From Enterobacter sp. Cy-643 (GTDB lineage Bacteria; Pseudomonadota; Gammaproteobacteria; Enterobacterales; Enterobacteriaceae), in NCBI RefSeq assembly GCF_011752815.1, contig NZ_VWWV01000001.1:310001-374000 (forward strand): a stretch of 64,000 nucleotides of DNA, read 5' to 3'. The notes below the pieces were generated by a model. That model saw only the letters and a list, made by a program, of their open reading frames with translations, ran no database searches and was not told where the DNA came from. Of the stretch, positions 11,637-21,871 are shown one piece after another. How positions within the stretch are numbered: the first letter of the stretch is position 1; each line of letters starts with the position of its first letter. The position numbers and the translations under genes were made by a program.

Positions 11637-12869
11637 TCAGCGGTTTGGCCGCCCGGCCATCATTAACGGTTTACCCGCCAGCAGGAGCCAGGCGGGTAAC
11701 ATCACGATGCACAGTAAGGGCAGGAGTTTGACGTCCGGTACCACGGCCATCGCCATAAACAGGCTTAGCCAGCCGTCACGCGTCACCACCAGTACCATGC
11801 CAAGGACGGCACAGGAGAGCGTAATGGCGGCGGGAACCGCCTCAACGTGCTGGTGCAGCATCATGCCTAACGCCACGCCCACAAATACCGCCGGGAAAAT
11901 CCGCCCGCCCCGAAAACCGCTGGCGGCCGCAATAATCAACGCGGCCAGCTTCACCACGGCAAACAGCAGCAGCGACGACACGGAGAAGTCGGAAATAGCC
12001 AGCTGGCGCATTTCATCCAGGCCTTTAAACATCGTGACCTCGCCGCCAATAATCCCCAGCAGGCCAAGCAAAAATCCACCAGCGCCGAGTATAAGCACCG
12101 GATGTTTTAGCTGGTGCATCAGGCGGTGCAATCTGGGCAGGCACCAGACGCCCACCATGCCCATTGCAATGGCGATAGCTGCGACAACGGCCCCGCTGAA
12201 CAGATCTTCAATGTGCATTTCGGGGTAGCTGGCAACCGGCAGAGCAAAGTGAGGCTGAAAGAAAATGCTGGTGGTCAGCGCCCCGGCGGATGCCGCCATC
12301 AGCGGCGCGAAGAGCCTGTCCCACAGCGGGACGTCATTATTTCCGCCCAGCGTTTGCGAAAAAATCAGCGCAGCGGCCACCGGCGTGCCGAATAAAGCGC
12401 CGACGGTGCCCGCAGCGGCAAGGATAGTCCAGTCAAGCGGGCTGACCTTCGGTAAAACGCGAGCGCCAAGCGCCACCGCGAGCGCAATGTTTACCGCCAT
12501 AATCGGGTGCTCCGGCCCCAGGCTCACGCCGCCGGCCAGGCCAATCACCAGCGCCATCACCAGGCCTGGAATAGCCATCGTCGGCACGGGCGCTCCGATA
12601 AGCGGTTCGGTGGCTGGATCGGGCCCGCCGTGGCCCGGCAAATACCGGATAACGAGCCCAACCGCGACGCCGGTCAGGGTTAAAATAAGCAGGATCCAAA
12701 ACGGGGACTGGGGATCGTACCCACGCGCCGCGGGCAGCGTCGTCCACAGGTACTCCTGTAGCACAGCGGCGACCTTCATCACGACAATTAACACCAGGCT
12801 GGATAAGACGCCGATAATCAGAGCCGGAATGGAAAGTACCAGCATTGTTCTGGCTCGCGGATGGAGCAT
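11637..12869 (-). CDS. yfeO: ClC-family ion channel protein YfeO
   Basis: An integral inner-membrane protein of about 410 residues of the ClC chloride channel/antiporter superfamily. [12 protein letters not shown] corresponds to the ClC GREGP selectivity helix, and [14 protein letters not shown] and [14 protein letters not shown] are further pore motifs. It matches E. coli YfeO. ATG 12869 is preferred over an upstream TTG because AAGGA lies 6 bases before it. Transport activity is not established for this branch. Confidence 0.94.
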   Translation of the reverse strand: MLHPRARTMLVLSIPALIIGVLSSLVLIVVMKVAAVLQEYLWTTLPAARGYDPQSPFWILLILTLTGVAVGLVIRYLPGHGGPDPATEPLIGAPVPTMAIPGLVMALVIGLAGGVSLGPEHPIMAVNIALAVALGARVLPKVSPLDWTILAAAGTVGALFGTPVAAALIFSQTLGGNNDVPLWDRLFAPLMAASAGALTTSIFFQPHFALPVASYPEMHIEDLFSGAVVAAIAIAMGMVGVWCLPRLHRLMHQLKHPVLILGAGGFLLGLLGIIGGEVTMFKGLDEMRQLAISDFSVSSLLLFAVVKLAALIIAAASGFRGGRIFPAVFVGVALGMMLHQHVEAVPAAITLSCAVLGMVLVVTRDGWLSLFMAMAVVPDVKLLPLLCIVMLPAWLLLAGKPLMMAGRPNR

Positions 12870-13071
12870 AGTCAATCCTTACAATAGGAAGTCGCACGAC
12901 GCAAAAGCGGAAAGTCTGAAGCCGCATTGCAAATAGAGCTGAAACGGTAAAGCCAGAATGTGACCTGGTTCAACAATCGCACCGCACCTGAATGATGGGC
13001 GTTGTTGTTTCGGCTGGCTAATTTTACAGTGTTGCCAGAACTTATTCTGACTTTAGCGGAGCTGTTTGAGA

Positions 13072-14037
13072 ATGACAAAATATGCTTTGGTGGGAGATGT
13101 CGGCGGCACCAATGCACGTCTGGCGCTATGCGATTTGAATACGGGTGATATTTCACAGGCAAAGACTTACTCCGGCCTTGATTTTCCAAGCCTGGAAGCG
13201 GTGATTCAGCACTACCTCAAAGAACATAACATCAGCGTGCAGTCAGGCTGTGTGGCCATCGCCTGTCCGATAAACGGGGACTGGGTGGAAATGACCAACC
13301 ATACCTGGGCGTTTTCCACCGCTGAAATGAAGCAAAACCTGGGCTTCGAGCATCTGGAAATTATCAACGACTTTACCGGCGTTTCCATGGCCATTCCGGC
13401 GCTGAAAAAAGAGCATCTGATTCAGTTCGGCGGCGGCGAGCCTGTGGCAGGCAAACCGGTGGTGGTGTATGGCGCGGGCACCGGGCTGGGCGTTTCTCAC
13501 CTGGTGCACGTCGACAAACGCTGGATCAGCCTGCCGGGTGAAGGCGGTCACTCAGATTTCGCGGCGAACAGCGAAGAAGAGGGCATTATTCTGGAGCAGC
13601 TGCGCAACGAACTTGGGCACGTCTCCAACGAGCGTATTCTCTCCGGACCAGGCTTGCTGAATCTCTACCGCGCCATCGTTAAGGCCGACGGTCGTGAACC
13701 GGAAAACTACCAGCCGAAGGACATTACTGAAAAAGCCGCGGACGACACCTGCACCGACTGCCGCCGCGCGCTGTCGCTGTTTTGTGTGATCCTGGGGCGT
13801 TTCGGCGGTAACCTGGCGCTGAATATGAGCACATTTGGCGGCGTGTATATTGCCGGCGGTATTGTGCCGCGCTTCCTGGAATTCTTTAAGGCGTCTGGCT
13901 TCCGCGGCGGCTTTGAAGATAAAGGCCGCTTCAAAGCGTTCGTGAAGGATATTCCCGTTTATCTCATCGTGCACGATCAGCCGGGGCTGCTGGGCGCCGG
14001 GGCACACCTGCGTCAGACGCTGGGGCACGTCCTGTAA
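13072..14037 (+). CDS. glk: glucokinase
   Basis: A 321-residue cytosolic ATP-dependent glucokinase that phosphorylates internal glucose to glucose 6-phosphate. The phosphate-binding motif [14 protein letters not shown] is at the N-terminus, the sugar-binding [12 protein letters not shown] lies near residue 100, [14 protein letters not shown] near 136, and the zinc-free Glk signature [17 protein letters not shown] follows. It matches E. coli Glk over its full length. ATG 13072 is the family start. Confidence 0.98.
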   Translation: MTKYALVGDVGGTNARLALCDLNTGDISQAKTYSGLDFPSLEAVIQHYLKEHNISVQSGCVAIACPINGDWVEMTNHTWAFSTAEMKQNLGFEHLEIINDFTGVSMAIPALKKEHLIQFGGGEPVAGKPVVVYGAGTGLGVSHLVHVDKRWISLPGEGGHSDFAANSEEEGIILEQLRNELGHVSNERILSGPGLLNLYRAIVKADGREPENYQPKDITEKAADDTCTDCRRALSLFCVILGRFGGNLALNMSTFGGVYIAGGIVPRFLEFFKASGFRGGFEDKGRFKAFVKDIPVYLIVHDQPGLLGAGAHLRQTLGHVL

Positions 14038-14042
14038 TACCG

Positions 14043-14069
14043 GGCGGGCGCGCTGCGATTGCGCCCGCC
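14043..14069. terminator. GC-rich hairpin between glk and ypdB
   Basis: A perfect 9-bp stem GGCGGGCGC / GCGCCCGCC between convergent genes. It has no T run, so it is a transcript-end hairpin or a weak terminator rather than a textbook one. Confidence 0.55.
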
Positions 14070-14081
14070 AGCTTCCCTTCT

Positions 14082-14813
14082 CTACAGGCGCATCAGCTGC
14101 CTGAACTCTTTCACCTTGCTGCGGCTAACCGGTACCTGAAAGTCCAGGTCACGCAGGCGTAGAATATAGGTATTGTTAAACCACGGCTCTATTTCACGGA
14201 TTTTGCTCAGGTTCACCACATAAGAGCGGTGGCAGCGGAAGAAGTGGCTTTCCGGCAGGCGGCTGCAAAATTCGGTGATATTCATCGGCATGACGTAAGA
14301 TTCGCGGCGCGTATAGACGAAAGTCATCTTCTCGTGAGCTTCGGCATAATAAATATCGTTGATGTCGGTAACGATAATTCGCTCGTCTTTGATCAGGTTT
14401 ATCGTCGTGGCGTCGCGATTTTCATGGCTGGCGGCAGGCTGCGAGGTTTGCTGCTGATAGGCCGCCTCGAGTTTTTGCAGCATGCCAATAATGCGTGATT
14501 CCTGATACGGCTTCAGAATGTAGTCAAACGCTTCCAGCTCAAAGGCTTCCACCGCATGCTCTTTCCAGGCGGTAATAAACACGATGAACGGCCTGTGGGC
14601 AAATTTACTGATGTTCTGCGCCAGCAGCACGCCGTCCAGCGACGGAATATTGATGTCGAGGAAAATGGCGTCAACTTCGTGATGCTGCAAATACTTCAGC
14701 ACGTCCATGCCATCGTCGAAAGAGGCGACGATCTCCATTCCGCTGTGGTTTTTAATGAGCCAGCTCAGCTCCTGCTGCGCCAGAAACTCATCTTCTACGA
14801 TAATGACCTTCAT
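14082..14813 (-). CDS. ypdB: LytTR response regulator YpdB (PyrR)
   Basis: A 243-residue response regulator of the pyruvate-sensing YpdA/YpdB system. It has a receiver domain with acidic pair EDE near residue 7 and phospho-acceptor Asp in [11 protein letters not shown], followed by a LytTR DNA-binding domain ([25 protein letters not shown]). In E. coli this protein activates the transporter gene yhjX. It overlaps ypdA by 4 bp (ATGA), so the two are translationally coupled. Confidence 0.96.
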   Translation of the reverse strand: MKVIIVEDEFLAQQELSWLIKNHSGMEIVASFDDGMDVLKYLQHHEVDAIFLDINIPSLDGVLLAQNISKFAHRPFIVFITAWKEHAVEAFELEAFDYILKPYQESRIIGMLQKLEAAYQQQTSQPAASHENRDATTINLIKDERIIVTDINDIYYAEAHEKMTFVYTRRESYVMPMNITEFCSRLPESHFFRCHRSYVVNLSKIREIEPWFNNTYILRLRDLDFQVPVSRSKVKEFRQLMRL

Positions 14814-16513
14814 GCTTCTCTCCCTTCCAGTGGGCGGGGCGCGGCGGTGGGGACATAGCGCGGCACGTAAAAGGCAATTTCTGTTCCGGGCTCCAGGCGG
14901 CGGATGATTAGCCCTTCGCCGTAGAGCAACTGCACGCGGTGATGCACGTTCAGCAGGCCAATTTTATTCCCCGGCATTTCGTTATTCTCCACGCGTTCGA
15001 CCACTTTTGGGTCGATCCCGTGGCCGGTATCGCGCACGGCAATGCGCACCCGGTTGCCGCTCTCTTCAATACTTATCGTCACCACGCCTTTACCTTTACA
15101 GGGCTGAATGCCGTGCACAATGGCATTTTCCACCAGCGGCTGGATAAGCAGGCTGGGAATGCGGCAGTTGACCTCTTCATCAATGTTATAAATCACCGTC
15201 AGCTTGTCGCCAAAGCGCGCCTGCTCAATGGCAATGTAATCCTTGATTTGATACAGCTCTTTGCGGATATCAATTTGCTCGTCGTCGTTCAGCTCGATGT
15301 TATAGCGCAGGTAGCGTGACAGGTTGACGATAAGCTGGCGCGCAGTGTCCGGATTCATACGGATTGAAGAGGATATCGCATTCAGCGCGTTGAACAGGAA
15401 ATGCGGGTTTATCTTGCTTTGCAGCGCTCTGAGTTCGGCTTTGTTAGCCATTTCGCGCAATTGTTCCGCGCGGGAAACTTCGAGCTGGGTAGAAATAATC
15501 TGCGACAGGCCAACGGCCATTTCCTGCAGCGTGGAGGTGATCTGGTGGGCATGGCGGTAATAGATTTTCAGCGTGCCGGTCACCACGCCTTTTTCCCACA
15601 GCGGGATGATGATTAAGGAGTGAATTTCCGGGGTTCGCCAGGCTTCGTCATCGTTGCGAATGATGATACGCCCCTCTTTCAGCGCCTGCCGGGTGCGCGG
15701 GCTGAAAGCCTGGTCGTTCTCGTGGTAGTTGTTTTCCCCCAGCCCGACATAGGCCAGCACTTTTTCGGTATCGGTAATGGCCACCGCATCCGCATCGATA
15801 TCGTGGCGAATAATCTGGCAAACCTGGCGCAGAGACTCACTGTTAACCTTGCGGAACAGCGGCAGCGTTTTGTTGGCGATATCCAGCGCAAGCTTGGCCT
15901 GGCGGGCGGCGCTGGCCTCTTTCTCGCCCTCGACGCTTTGTACCAGCAGGATAATAAAGCCTATTGATACCGAGCCGAGGATCATCGGCACGCCGATTTT
16001 GGACACGATATCGAGGCCGAGCGCGGTGTTCGGCGCCCAGAGCACCACCAGAATCATGGTCATTGTTTCACAGAGCATGCCGCCGATGATACCGACTCGC
16101 CAGTGCTTCTCTTTGGGCACCTTGCGGTTGATCCAGCCGGAGATTATCCCGGCCAGGATGCTGGTGATAAAGCAGGGGATAGCGGTGATACCGCCGATAT
16201 CAATCAGGTAGCGGTGCGTCCCGGCGATAAGCCCGGTAATAATCCCCACCCAGGGGCCAAACAGGATCCCGCCGGACATCACCGCGATAATACGCACGTT
16301 GACCAGCGAGCCTTCAACCGGCACGCCTGACCAGGTACTGAACAACGCAAACATTGAGAAGATAGCGGTGACCGCCAGCAATTCTTTAGGCGTATGGGCG
16401 TTTTTGTGCAGCAATTCGCGGAACAGGCGAATACGAATCAGGAAGAAAAGGCAAATAAGCATCAGCGCCGCGCGATCGAACACCGCCAGCAGCATAGTAA
16501 AAATTTCGTGCAC
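14810..16513 (-). CDS. ypdA: pyruvate-responsive histidine kinase YpdA (PyrS)
   Basis: A 567-residue membrane sensor kinase. The N-terminus is a 5TMR-LYT transmembrane domain ([20 protein letters not shown]), then a GAF-like domain, then a His_kinase domain with phospho-acceptor His in [15 protein letters not shown], and a C-terminal ATPase with VENAIVHGI and DTGHGID. Family and order match E. coli YpdA. The E. coli ypdC and fry PTS genes that separate this pair from alaC are missing here. Confidence 0.96.
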   Translation of the reverse strand: MHEIFTMLLAVFDRAALMLICLFFLIRIRLFRELLHKNAHTPKELLAVTAIFSMFALFSTWSGVPVEGSLVNVRIIAVMSGGILFGPWVGIITGLIAGTHRYLIDIGGITAIPCFITSILAGIISGWINRKVPKEKHWRVGIIGGMLCETMTMILVVLWAPNTALGLDIVSKIGVPMILGSVSIGFIILLVQSVEGEKEASAARQAKLALDIANKTLPLFRKVNSESLRQVCQIIRHDIDADAVAITDTEKVLAYVGLGENNYHENDQAFSPRTRQALKEGRIIIRNDDEAWRTPEIHSLIIIPLWEKGVVTGTLKIYYRHAHQITSTLQEMAVGLSQIISTQLEVSRAEQLREMANKAELRALQSKINPHFLFNALNAISSSIRMNPDTARQLIVNLSRYLRYNIELNDDEQIDIRKELYQIKDYIAIEQARFGDKLTVIYNIDEEVNCRIPSLLIQPLVENAIVHGIQPCKGKGVVTISIEESGNRVRIAVRDTGHGIDPKVVERVENNEMPGNKIGLLNVHHRVQLLYGEGLIIRRLEPGTEIAFYVPRYVPTAAPRPLEGREA

Positions 16514-16585
16514 GGGTCACTCGCGTGGCTCAGAAGGGAAGCCTCAATGATAAGGAAATTTACCGGGGGTTTCCAGTTGAGGACA

Positions 16586-16698
16586 CCCCTCACCCCGGCC
16601 CTCTCCCCAGGGGAGCGAGGGAGAAAATACCAGGTCAGAACAAAACACAATATATTCCCTCTGCTTTCCAGGGAGAGGATTAGGGTGAGGGTGAGGGT
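16586..16698. repeat. palindromic intergenic repeat, copy A
   Basis: The two ends are near-complementary: CCCCTCACCCCGGCCCTCTC at the left, and GAGAGGATTAGGGTGAGGG at the right. The middle is unrelated sequence with a second short GGGAG/CTCCC pairing. The same end sequences occur at 60306-60399 in the opposite orientation. It resembles dispersed REP/MITE-type elements of enterobacteria, with no coding capacity. Confidence 0.75.
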
Positions 16699-16897
16699 AA
16701 AAAACCGGAAGCCATTCTGCAGGTTAAGTCAGGCCAGGAAATACAGCGAGGCTCGGTTCCGGCTTAAATCGCCTGCGTTTTCTCTCCGACTGGCCAGGGG
16801 CCGGACGTCGGGAACGCATCTCAGCCGACCCAGGACTGGGAGATAAAACGGCGGTCTGCCGCTCACGCGGACGATTTATTTGGCCGGGAGTCCGGGT

Positions 16898-16928
16898 TCT
16901 CAGGGGAATGACGGTGACTCCCCTGAGA
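16898..16928. repeat. perfect 10-bp inverted repeat
   Basis: TCTCAGGGGA (16898-16907) and TCCCCTGAGA (16919-16928) flank an 11-base spacer. No T run follows in either direction, so it is either an mRNA 3' hairpin for the DUF1479 gene or a protein-binding dyad. Confidence 0.6.
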
Positions 16929-17047
16929 CGTTCACTGACTCTGTGATGACATATAAAACAGGGCTGGAAGTGAACGGAATATTATCCAGGCCTGCATAAG
17001 CGCCGATATTTATGACTAAGTGACAACTCTGGCAGCGTGAGGGTCAA

Positions 17048-18289
17048 TCACTTCCCACCAAGCTGTTCTTTTCCGGCAGGCGTCAAATCCTGCGCGGTTG
17101 CGCGGCCAATAAAATCAACCTCAAAATCATCGGCGGCGAAATCCGGCGGCGTCTTGCCCTCTACAAACGCTTCCCACTGGCGAGGCAGGTATTCTGCATT
17201 CTTCTCGCACCACGGCGCGGCCGCGATGTACATCACGTTGCTATCGAACTCACCGAAGTGCTCGTTCTCGACGGCATGAATCACATCGCAGTGCCAGAAA
17301 ACGGTATCGCCCGGCTCCATATCGGGAATTGAGGAAATCCCAGTCAGTAAAAGGGGATGCCACTCTTTGTTAATGGATAATGCTCTGCCTGGCTTAGCTT
17401 CGCACAATGATTCTTCTGGCACATCGTCCTGCAGCGCACGAAGCAGGATCCAGGCCATGGCGTTAGCCACCGGTAGCAAATTCAGCGTGCCGCCGTGTTT
17501 GCGCTGGGGCGTTAGCGCCGTCCAGCCCTGGAAGGTACGGAACATCGAACAGACCGCAGGGGATGGGAACTCCCTCACTTCCGTTCGGCCTTCGGCGGCA
17601 AACGGATCGTAATCTTTCCAGTTGCCGGAAAAGACGTGGCGATAAACGTGGCGGAAGTTCTCGTCTAGCCAGCGCTCAACCGAGCCGCCGTCAACGTGTG
17701 GCGAAAGCCCCAGCGAGCTTGACCGGGGCGGGCGGCGGCGAGTGCGGTCCGCGTAGGAAACAACGCGATTGGGATCGAAGTGTTGCCTGCCGTGACTTTC
17801 CGTTTGCCACAGATTATTGAGAAACACCTGCACCGCTTTCATACGCTCATGCTGGCGGGCTTCGGTTTGCGGCTTAGACCAGTAAATGCCGTAAATTTGC
17901 GGCTTACTGTCGGCAAGCGTGCCGAAATAGTTGTCTTCTGCCGCATTTTTCAGGCGTTCGACAAAATGATTTCGTGCCAGATAATGGCCGATCTCTTCAT
18001 TCCAGCCACGAGCTTGTTCCTGCGGGAAAACGCCCCGGATCGTGCAGCAGCCGCGCTGGCGGATCAGCGCTTTTTGTTGCTCGCTCACGCGGCCCTGAAG
18101 AATATCCTCGGCGTCGAGCTGCGGAACAGGGTTCTCGCCGCGCGCCATTTCAGCGCGGATCGTCTCGATCTGCTGGCGAATATTGATTTCAAGCTCGGCA
18201 AATACCGATTGATAGTGGGGCAGATCGCGGCGCAGCTGTTGTTTTATCTCGCGGATAGCTTTCGGCAGATCGTTAATGTCCAGGTGCAT
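17048..18289 (-). CDS. DUF1479 protein, YbiU-like
   Basis: A 413-residue homologue of E. coli YbiU (DUF1479), probably a cupin-fold Fe(II)/2-oxoglutarate-type dioxygenase. A candidate metal triad is visible: [11 protein letters not shown] (His and Asp at about 210) and the distal [12 protein letters not shown] His near 330. [25 protein letters not shown] and [14 protein letters not shown] are conserved family blocks. It stands alone, divergent from alaC, where E. coli has the fry PTS cluster. The substrate is unknown and the enzyme class is inferred from fold. Confidence 0.85.
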   Translation of the reverse strand: MHLDINDLPKAIREIKQQLRRDLPHYQSVFAELEINIRQQIETIRAEMARGENPVPQLDAEDILQGRVSEQQKALIRQRGCCTIRGVFPQEQARGWNEEIGHYLARNHFVERLKNAAEDNYFGTLADSKPQIYGIYWSKPQTEARQHERMKAVQVFLNNLWQTESHGRQHFDPNRVVSYADRTRRRPPRSSSLGLSPHVDGGSVERWLDENFRHVYRHVFSGNWKDYDPFAAEGRTEVREFPSPAVCSMFRTFQGWTALTPQRKHGGTLNLLPVANAMAWILLRALQDDVPEESLCEAKPGRALSINKEWHPLLLTGISSIPDMEPGDTVFWHCDVIHAVENEHFGEFDSNVMYIAAAPWCEKNAEYLPRQWEAFVEGKTPPDFAADDFEVDFIGRATAQDLTPAGKEQLGGK

Positions 18290-18530
18290 AGGTGGCTTCC
18301 TCTGGCAGAGAGTAGGTTACTGAGTTGTTGCTACCTGGTTAATGTATGCCTGAATAATTGAATGAAATAGAGATGTATTTCATTCGAAACTTCCTATTTT
18401 GTGTCACGGAAAAAATATTTTCATTTCCCCCTCGACAGGCGATTTTTATTCAGGCTATTTTCAAAACAGGCCACATCGCGTGGCAGCGTCGCTCGGACGG
18501 TCCGGGCGCTCACGTTACTCTGAGGAATTT

Positions 18531-19769
18531 ATGGCTGACTCCAGTCCAAAACGTCGTTTTTCGCGTATCGATCGCTTGCCCCCTTACGTTTTTAACATCA
18601 CTGCCGAGCTGAAAATGGCTGCGCGACGCCGCGGCGAAGACATTATTGATTTCAGCATGGGCAACCCGGACGGGGCGACACCGCCGCACATCGTCGAAAA
18701 ACTTTGCACCGTGGCGCAGCGTGAAGACACGCACGGGTACTCCACTTCTCGAGGCATTCCCCGTCTGCGCCGCGCCATTTCTCGCTGGTACAAAGATCGC
18801 TATGACGTGGATATCGACCCGGAAAGCGAAGCCATTGTGACTATTGGCTCGAAGGAAGGGCTGGCACACCTGATGCTGGCGACGCTGGATCACGGGGATA
18901 CCGTGCTGGTGCCGAACCCAAGCTACCCGATTCATATTTACGGGGCGGTGATCGCCGGGGCGCAGGTTCGCTCCGTGCCGCTGGTGGAAGGCGTGGACTT
19001 CTTTGCCGAGCTGGAGCGAGCCATTCGCGAAAGTTATCCGAAACCGAAGATGATGATCCTCGGCTTCCCGTCTAACCCAACCGCCCAGTGCGTGGAGCTG
19101 GAGTTTTTCGAGAAGGTTGTGGCGCTGGCGAAGCAGTACGACGTGCTGGTGATTCATGACCTGGCTTACGCCGATATTGTGTATGACGGCTGGAAAGCGC
19201 CTTCCATTATGGAAGTGCCCGGCGCGCGCGACGTGGCCGTTGAGTTTTTCACGCTGTCAAAAAGCTACAACATGGCGGGCTGGCGCATCGGTTTTATGGT
19301 GGGCAACCAGGAGCTGGTCAGCGCGCTGGCGCGTATTAAGAGCTACCACGACTACGGCACCTTTACGCCGCTGCAGGTGGCCGCGATTGCCGCCCTTGAA
19401 GGCGATCAGCAGTGCGTGCGCGATATCGCAGAGCAATACAAACGCCGTCGGGACGTACTGGTGAAAGGGTTACACGAAGCGGGCTGGATGGTGGAATGCC
19501 CGAAAGCGTCCATGTACGTCTGGGCAAAAATTCCCGAACAGTACGCGGCGATGGGCTCGCTGGAGTTCGCCAAGAAGCTGCTGCAGGAAGCGAAAGTCTG
19601 CGTTTCACCGGGGATTGGCTTCGGCGACTACGGCGACACTCACGTTCGTTTCGCGCTGATTGAAAACCGGGATCGTATCCGCCAGGCCGTGCGCGGTATT
19701 AAGGCGATGTTCAGGGCTGACGGGCTGTTGCCGCCGCTGCCGAAAAATGCCGCAGAAAACGCCGAATAA
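18531..19769 (+). CDS. alaC: glutamate-pyruvate aminotransferase AlaC
   Basis: A 412-residue PLP-dependent aminotransferase that makes alanine from pyruvate and glutamate. It has the fold-type I motif [17 protein letters not shown] with the PLP lysine, FPSNPTAQ for substrate phosphate/carboxylate binding, and YADIVYDGW. It matches E. coli AlaC. The frame is open to 18399, but GAGGAATTT-ATG at 18531 gives the family start [19 protein letters not shown]. Confidence 0.97.
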   Translation: MADSSPKRRFSRIDRLPPYVFNITAELKMAARRRGEDIIDFSMGNPDGATPPHIVEKLCTVAQREDTHGYSTSRGIPRLRRAISRWYKDRYDVDIDPESEAIVTIGSKEGLAHLMLATLDHGDTVLVPNPSYPIHIYGAVIAGAQVRSVPLVEGVDFFAELERAIRESYPKPKMMILGFPSNPTAQCVELEFFEKVVALAKQYDVLVIHDLAYADIVYDGWKAPSIMEVPGARDVAVEFFTLSKSYNMAGWRIGFMVGNQELVSALARIKSYHDYGTFTPLQVAAIAALEGDQQCVRDIAEQYKRRRDVLVKGLHEAGWMVECPKASMYVWAKIPEQYAAMGSLEFAKKLLQEAKVCVSPGIGFGDYGDTHVRFALIENRDRIRQAVRGIKAMFRADGLLPPLPKNAAENAE

Positions 19770-19778
19770 TGAAACGAA

Positions 19779-19809
19779 AACAGGAGCCCTTTGGCTCCTG
19801 TTCTTTTTG
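19779..19809 (+). terminator. alaC terminator
   Basis: AACAGGAGCC-ctt-TGGCTCCTGTT followed by CTTTTT, just after the alaC stop codon and before the convergent ypdK. Confidence 0.9.
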
Positions 19810-19828
19810 CGCTGCTGTTTGTGAAGGC

Positions 19829-19903
19829 TTATTCAACCATCAGGAAGAAGGTACCGGCCCACAACACAACAATCACAGAAATACCCATCAGAAAATATTT
19901 CAC
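19829..19903 (-). CDS. ypdK: YpdK, 24-residue membrane peptide
   Basis: A very short gene read on the minus strand. GTG starts at 19903 and TAA ends at 19829, giving one hydrophobic helix (MKYFLMGISVIVVLWAGTFF followed by LMVE). E. coli YpdK (MKYFFMGISFMVIVWAGTFA and three more) is nearly the same and also sits convergent to alaC. It is a single-pass inner-membrane peptide of unknown function. A GGAG lies about 10 bases before the GTG. The lpxP gene that precedes ypdK in E. coli is not here. Confidence 0.88.
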   Translation of the reverse strand: MKYFLMGISVIVVLWAGTFFLMVE

Positions 19904-20232
19904 TTCACATCGCTCCGCGCTGACGCGCATCTCAACAGGTACATAATAAGCTGAAGCCGCAAAACGCTTTTGTCGCCGCTTCATCTGGTATTCGGAGGTA
20001 AAACCTTACCCGGACGGCGCTAATGTACTCCCAAATTAAAAATGAAAACAAGTGTCTCAAAATTGTGACAGTTGTCTGTTTTTTGAACTTTAATTGGGTG
20101 TGGGTGATACCTTATTTACTTCATTAAAAACATTAGGATATATCGATTTTTTTAGTGATATTTTTCATCTAAAAATAAGTATTTTTGCTTACCCTAAAAT
20201 TTATAAATTTTTATCGTTAAAAGGGAGAGATC
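19904..20232. other. A+T-rich interval ypdK-cupin
   Basis: This 329-bp stretch has no gene. It holds the ypdK upstream region, a long imperfect inverted repeat (20030-20098) and a strikingly A+T-rich run from 20100 to 20225. The composition change coincides with the start of the variable region. Confidence 0.55.
20030..20098. repeat. imperfect inverted repeat
   Basis: CCCAAATTAAA (20030-20040) pairs with TTTAATTGGG (20089-20098), with one base bulged. Inside, GTGTC and GACA/TGTC words give further dyad symmetry (GACA-gt-TGTC near 20068-20077). It could be a structured RNA, the relic end of an element, or operators for the cupin gene. Confidence 0.45.
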
Positions 20233-20583
20233 GTGATCGTTTCAAAAGAAAATGCGGAACACTATCTTTGGGGCGGAGATTGTGATGGATGGCACCTGTT
20301 AAAAGATTCTGCACTAAGCGTGATTCATGAACGTATGCCGGCGGCGCGGGCGGAGCTTAGGCACTACCATTCAGCGGCTCAACAATTCTTTTTTGTGTTA
20401 TCCGGGGAATTGACGATGGAGCTGGAAGGAGAGTCTTACGTGGTGCCGGCGGGCAGGGGCATTCCGATCCCGCCGCAGGCAAAACATCAGGCCCGTAATG
20501 ATTCAGATAAAGAGGTTGAGTTTCTGGTTATCTCTCAGCCCACAACGCGAGGCGACAGGATCAATTTGCCAGTAACGAATTAA
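20233..20583 (+). CDS. small cupin-domain protein
   Basis: A 116-residue single-domain cupin. The first cupin motif is HYHSAAQQFFFVLSGELTME (metal-ligand His, His, with Gln in place of the usual Glu) and the second is IPIPPQAKHQARNDSDKEV with the distal His. Start GTG 20233 is preceded by AAGGGAGAGA. The function is undetermined, and small cupins of this sort range from isomerases to sensors. It lies upstream of the remnant MFS gene and orphan pxpA on the same strand. Confidence 0.8.
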   Translation: MIVSKENAEHYLWGGDCDGWHLLKDSALSVIHERMPAARAELRHYHSAAQQFFFVLSGELTMELEGESYVVPAGRGIPIPPQAKHQARNDSDKEVEFLVISQPTTRGDRINLPVTN

Positions 20584-20680
20584 ATCGCTTTTCAGCGTTT
20601 TGATGCAGTTCAGGCGGCGGTTAAGCAGGTATCTTTGCACTCTCAGCAAATCGCCAGGGCGAACTTATTCGCCGTCCCAG

Positions 20681-20869
20681 GCGGGGATGCCACTGCCGCG
20701 CCAGCCTGGCGCGCAGGCGGTACACGAACTGCCTGCGGCGATCCGTAACGATTATTTGCAGGCTTTTGGCTCAGCGATTCATTCCGTGTTTATAATTTCG
20801 GCGGGCGTTATGGTGTTGGGCTTCGTCCTGGCGCTGTTGATAAAAAATAAGCCGCTGCGTAAAGGCTGA
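20681..20869 (+). pseudogene. MFS transporter remnant (C-terminal tail)
   Basis: The frame ending at TGA 20869 encodes a tail typical of DHA2/EmrB-like MFS exporters: HELPAAIRNDYLQAFGSAIH, a hydrophobic last membrane helix (VFIISAGVMVLGFVLALLI) and KNKPLRKG. No upstream frame supplies the other 13 membrane segments. The sequence before about 20681 is not transporter-like, so most of the gene has been deleted. The stop lies 2 bp before the pxpA start, suggesting it once headed the pxpA operon. Confidence 0.75.
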
Positions 20870-20871
20870 CT

Positions 20872-21636
20872 ATGAAAAAAAATATCGATTTAAACAGTGA
20901 TTTAGGTGAAAGCTTCGGCCAGTGGACAATGGGGGATGACGCCGCGATCCTGCGAATTGTCAGCAGCGCCAACGTGGCCTGCGGTTTTCACGCCGGGTCG
21001 CCTGCGGGCATACTCGAAACGCTACGCGCCGCAAAAGTGCAGGGCGTTGCCGTGGGCGCGCACGTGGCGTATCCGGATCTCGTCGGGTTTGGGCGGCGCA
21101 ATATGGATATTGCCAGCGACGAACTGACGGCGGACGTCATTTACCAGATCGGCGCGTTGCAGGGGCTGGCTCAGGCAGTGGAAACGCGTGTTCAGTATGT
21201 GAAACCGCATGGGGCGTTGTATAACACTATCGCGCATGACAGGCGCCAGGCCGATGCGGTGCTGGATGCCATTCTGGCGTTTGATGCCTCTTTGCCGCTG
21301 GTGGTGCTGGCAGGCTCACCGCTGCTGACGTGGGCGCAGCAAAAAGGCGTGACTACCGTCAGCGAAGCCTTTGCCGATCGGGCCTATCACTCCGATGGTT
21401 CGCTGGTGTCAAGACGTGAACCCGGTGCTGTGCTGCACGATGCCGGGCAGGTTGCCGCGCGTATGCTGCAGCTGATTACCGAGGGCGGCGTGGCGTCAGT
21501 CGAAGGTGTATTTACCCCCATCCTGGCCGACTCCATTTGCGTTCATGGCGATAGCGCGGGGGCGCTTGCTATGGCGCAGGCAATCCGCAACCTGTTTATC
21601 TCTCAGGGAATCGGCGTGCAGGCTTTTGCCAGATAA
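20872..21636 (+). CDS. pxpA: PxpA, LamB/YcsF-family 5-oxoprolinase subunit
   Basis: A 254-residue protein of the LamB/YcsF family, subunit A of the PxpABC ATP-dependent 5-oxoprolinase that opens pyroglutamate to glutamate. Family signatures are [51 protein letters not shown], and [20 protein letters not shown]. Subunits B and C, normally adjacent, are absent from this window, so it is orphaned locally. It may act with subunits elsewhere or have another role. Its promoter context was altered by loss of the upstream MFS gene. Confidence 0.88.
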   Translation: MKKNIDLNSDLGESFGQWTMGDDAAILRIVSSANVACGFHAGSPAGILETLRAAKVQGVAVGAHVAYPDLVGFGRRNMDIASDELTADVIYQIGALQGLAQAVETRVQYVKPHGALYNTIAHDRRQADAVLDAILAFDASLPLVVLAGSPLLTWAQQKGVTTVSEAFADRAYHSDGSLVSRREPGAVLHDAGQVAARMLQLITEGGVASVEGVFTPILADSICVHGDSAGALAMAQAIRNLFISQGIGVQAFAR

Positions 21637-21871
21637 ACGCGCTTTGCGCTGCAGGCGGAGTGCTGGGTGACCGGTGCCCCGCGAACACCGTGGCTGACGC
21701 TTTTCCCACCTCTGAGATGGCTTTCATCCCTGTTTCTTTTGCTTTCTGAATTTAACAATACAATAACATTATATCTAACAAAATTGTGACAAAGCACAAT
21801 ATACATATAACTTAATATGTTTTATAAAATGTAGCCATTGCCTGCAACTATGCCCCTAAAGAGAAAGACAT

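Larger units (their letters stand above)
16514..17047. other. noncoding interval ypdA-DUF1479
   Basis: This 534-bp stretch has no credible gene. It contains a palindromic intergenic repeat (16586-16698) and a perfect 10-bp inverted repeat (16898-16928), both listed separately. Open frames here lack start signals and family resemblance. Confidence 0.6.

Noticed and set aside
16394-16846. 150-codon frame over the ypdA start and repeat A
   Set aside because: Mostly antisense to ypdA, then palindromic repeat sequence. The composition is not protein-like.
21637-21871. Riboswitch upstream of the APC permease (CTGAGA word near 21710)
   Set aside because: The word resembles a thi-box fragment, but the rest of the conserved TPP aptamer is missing.
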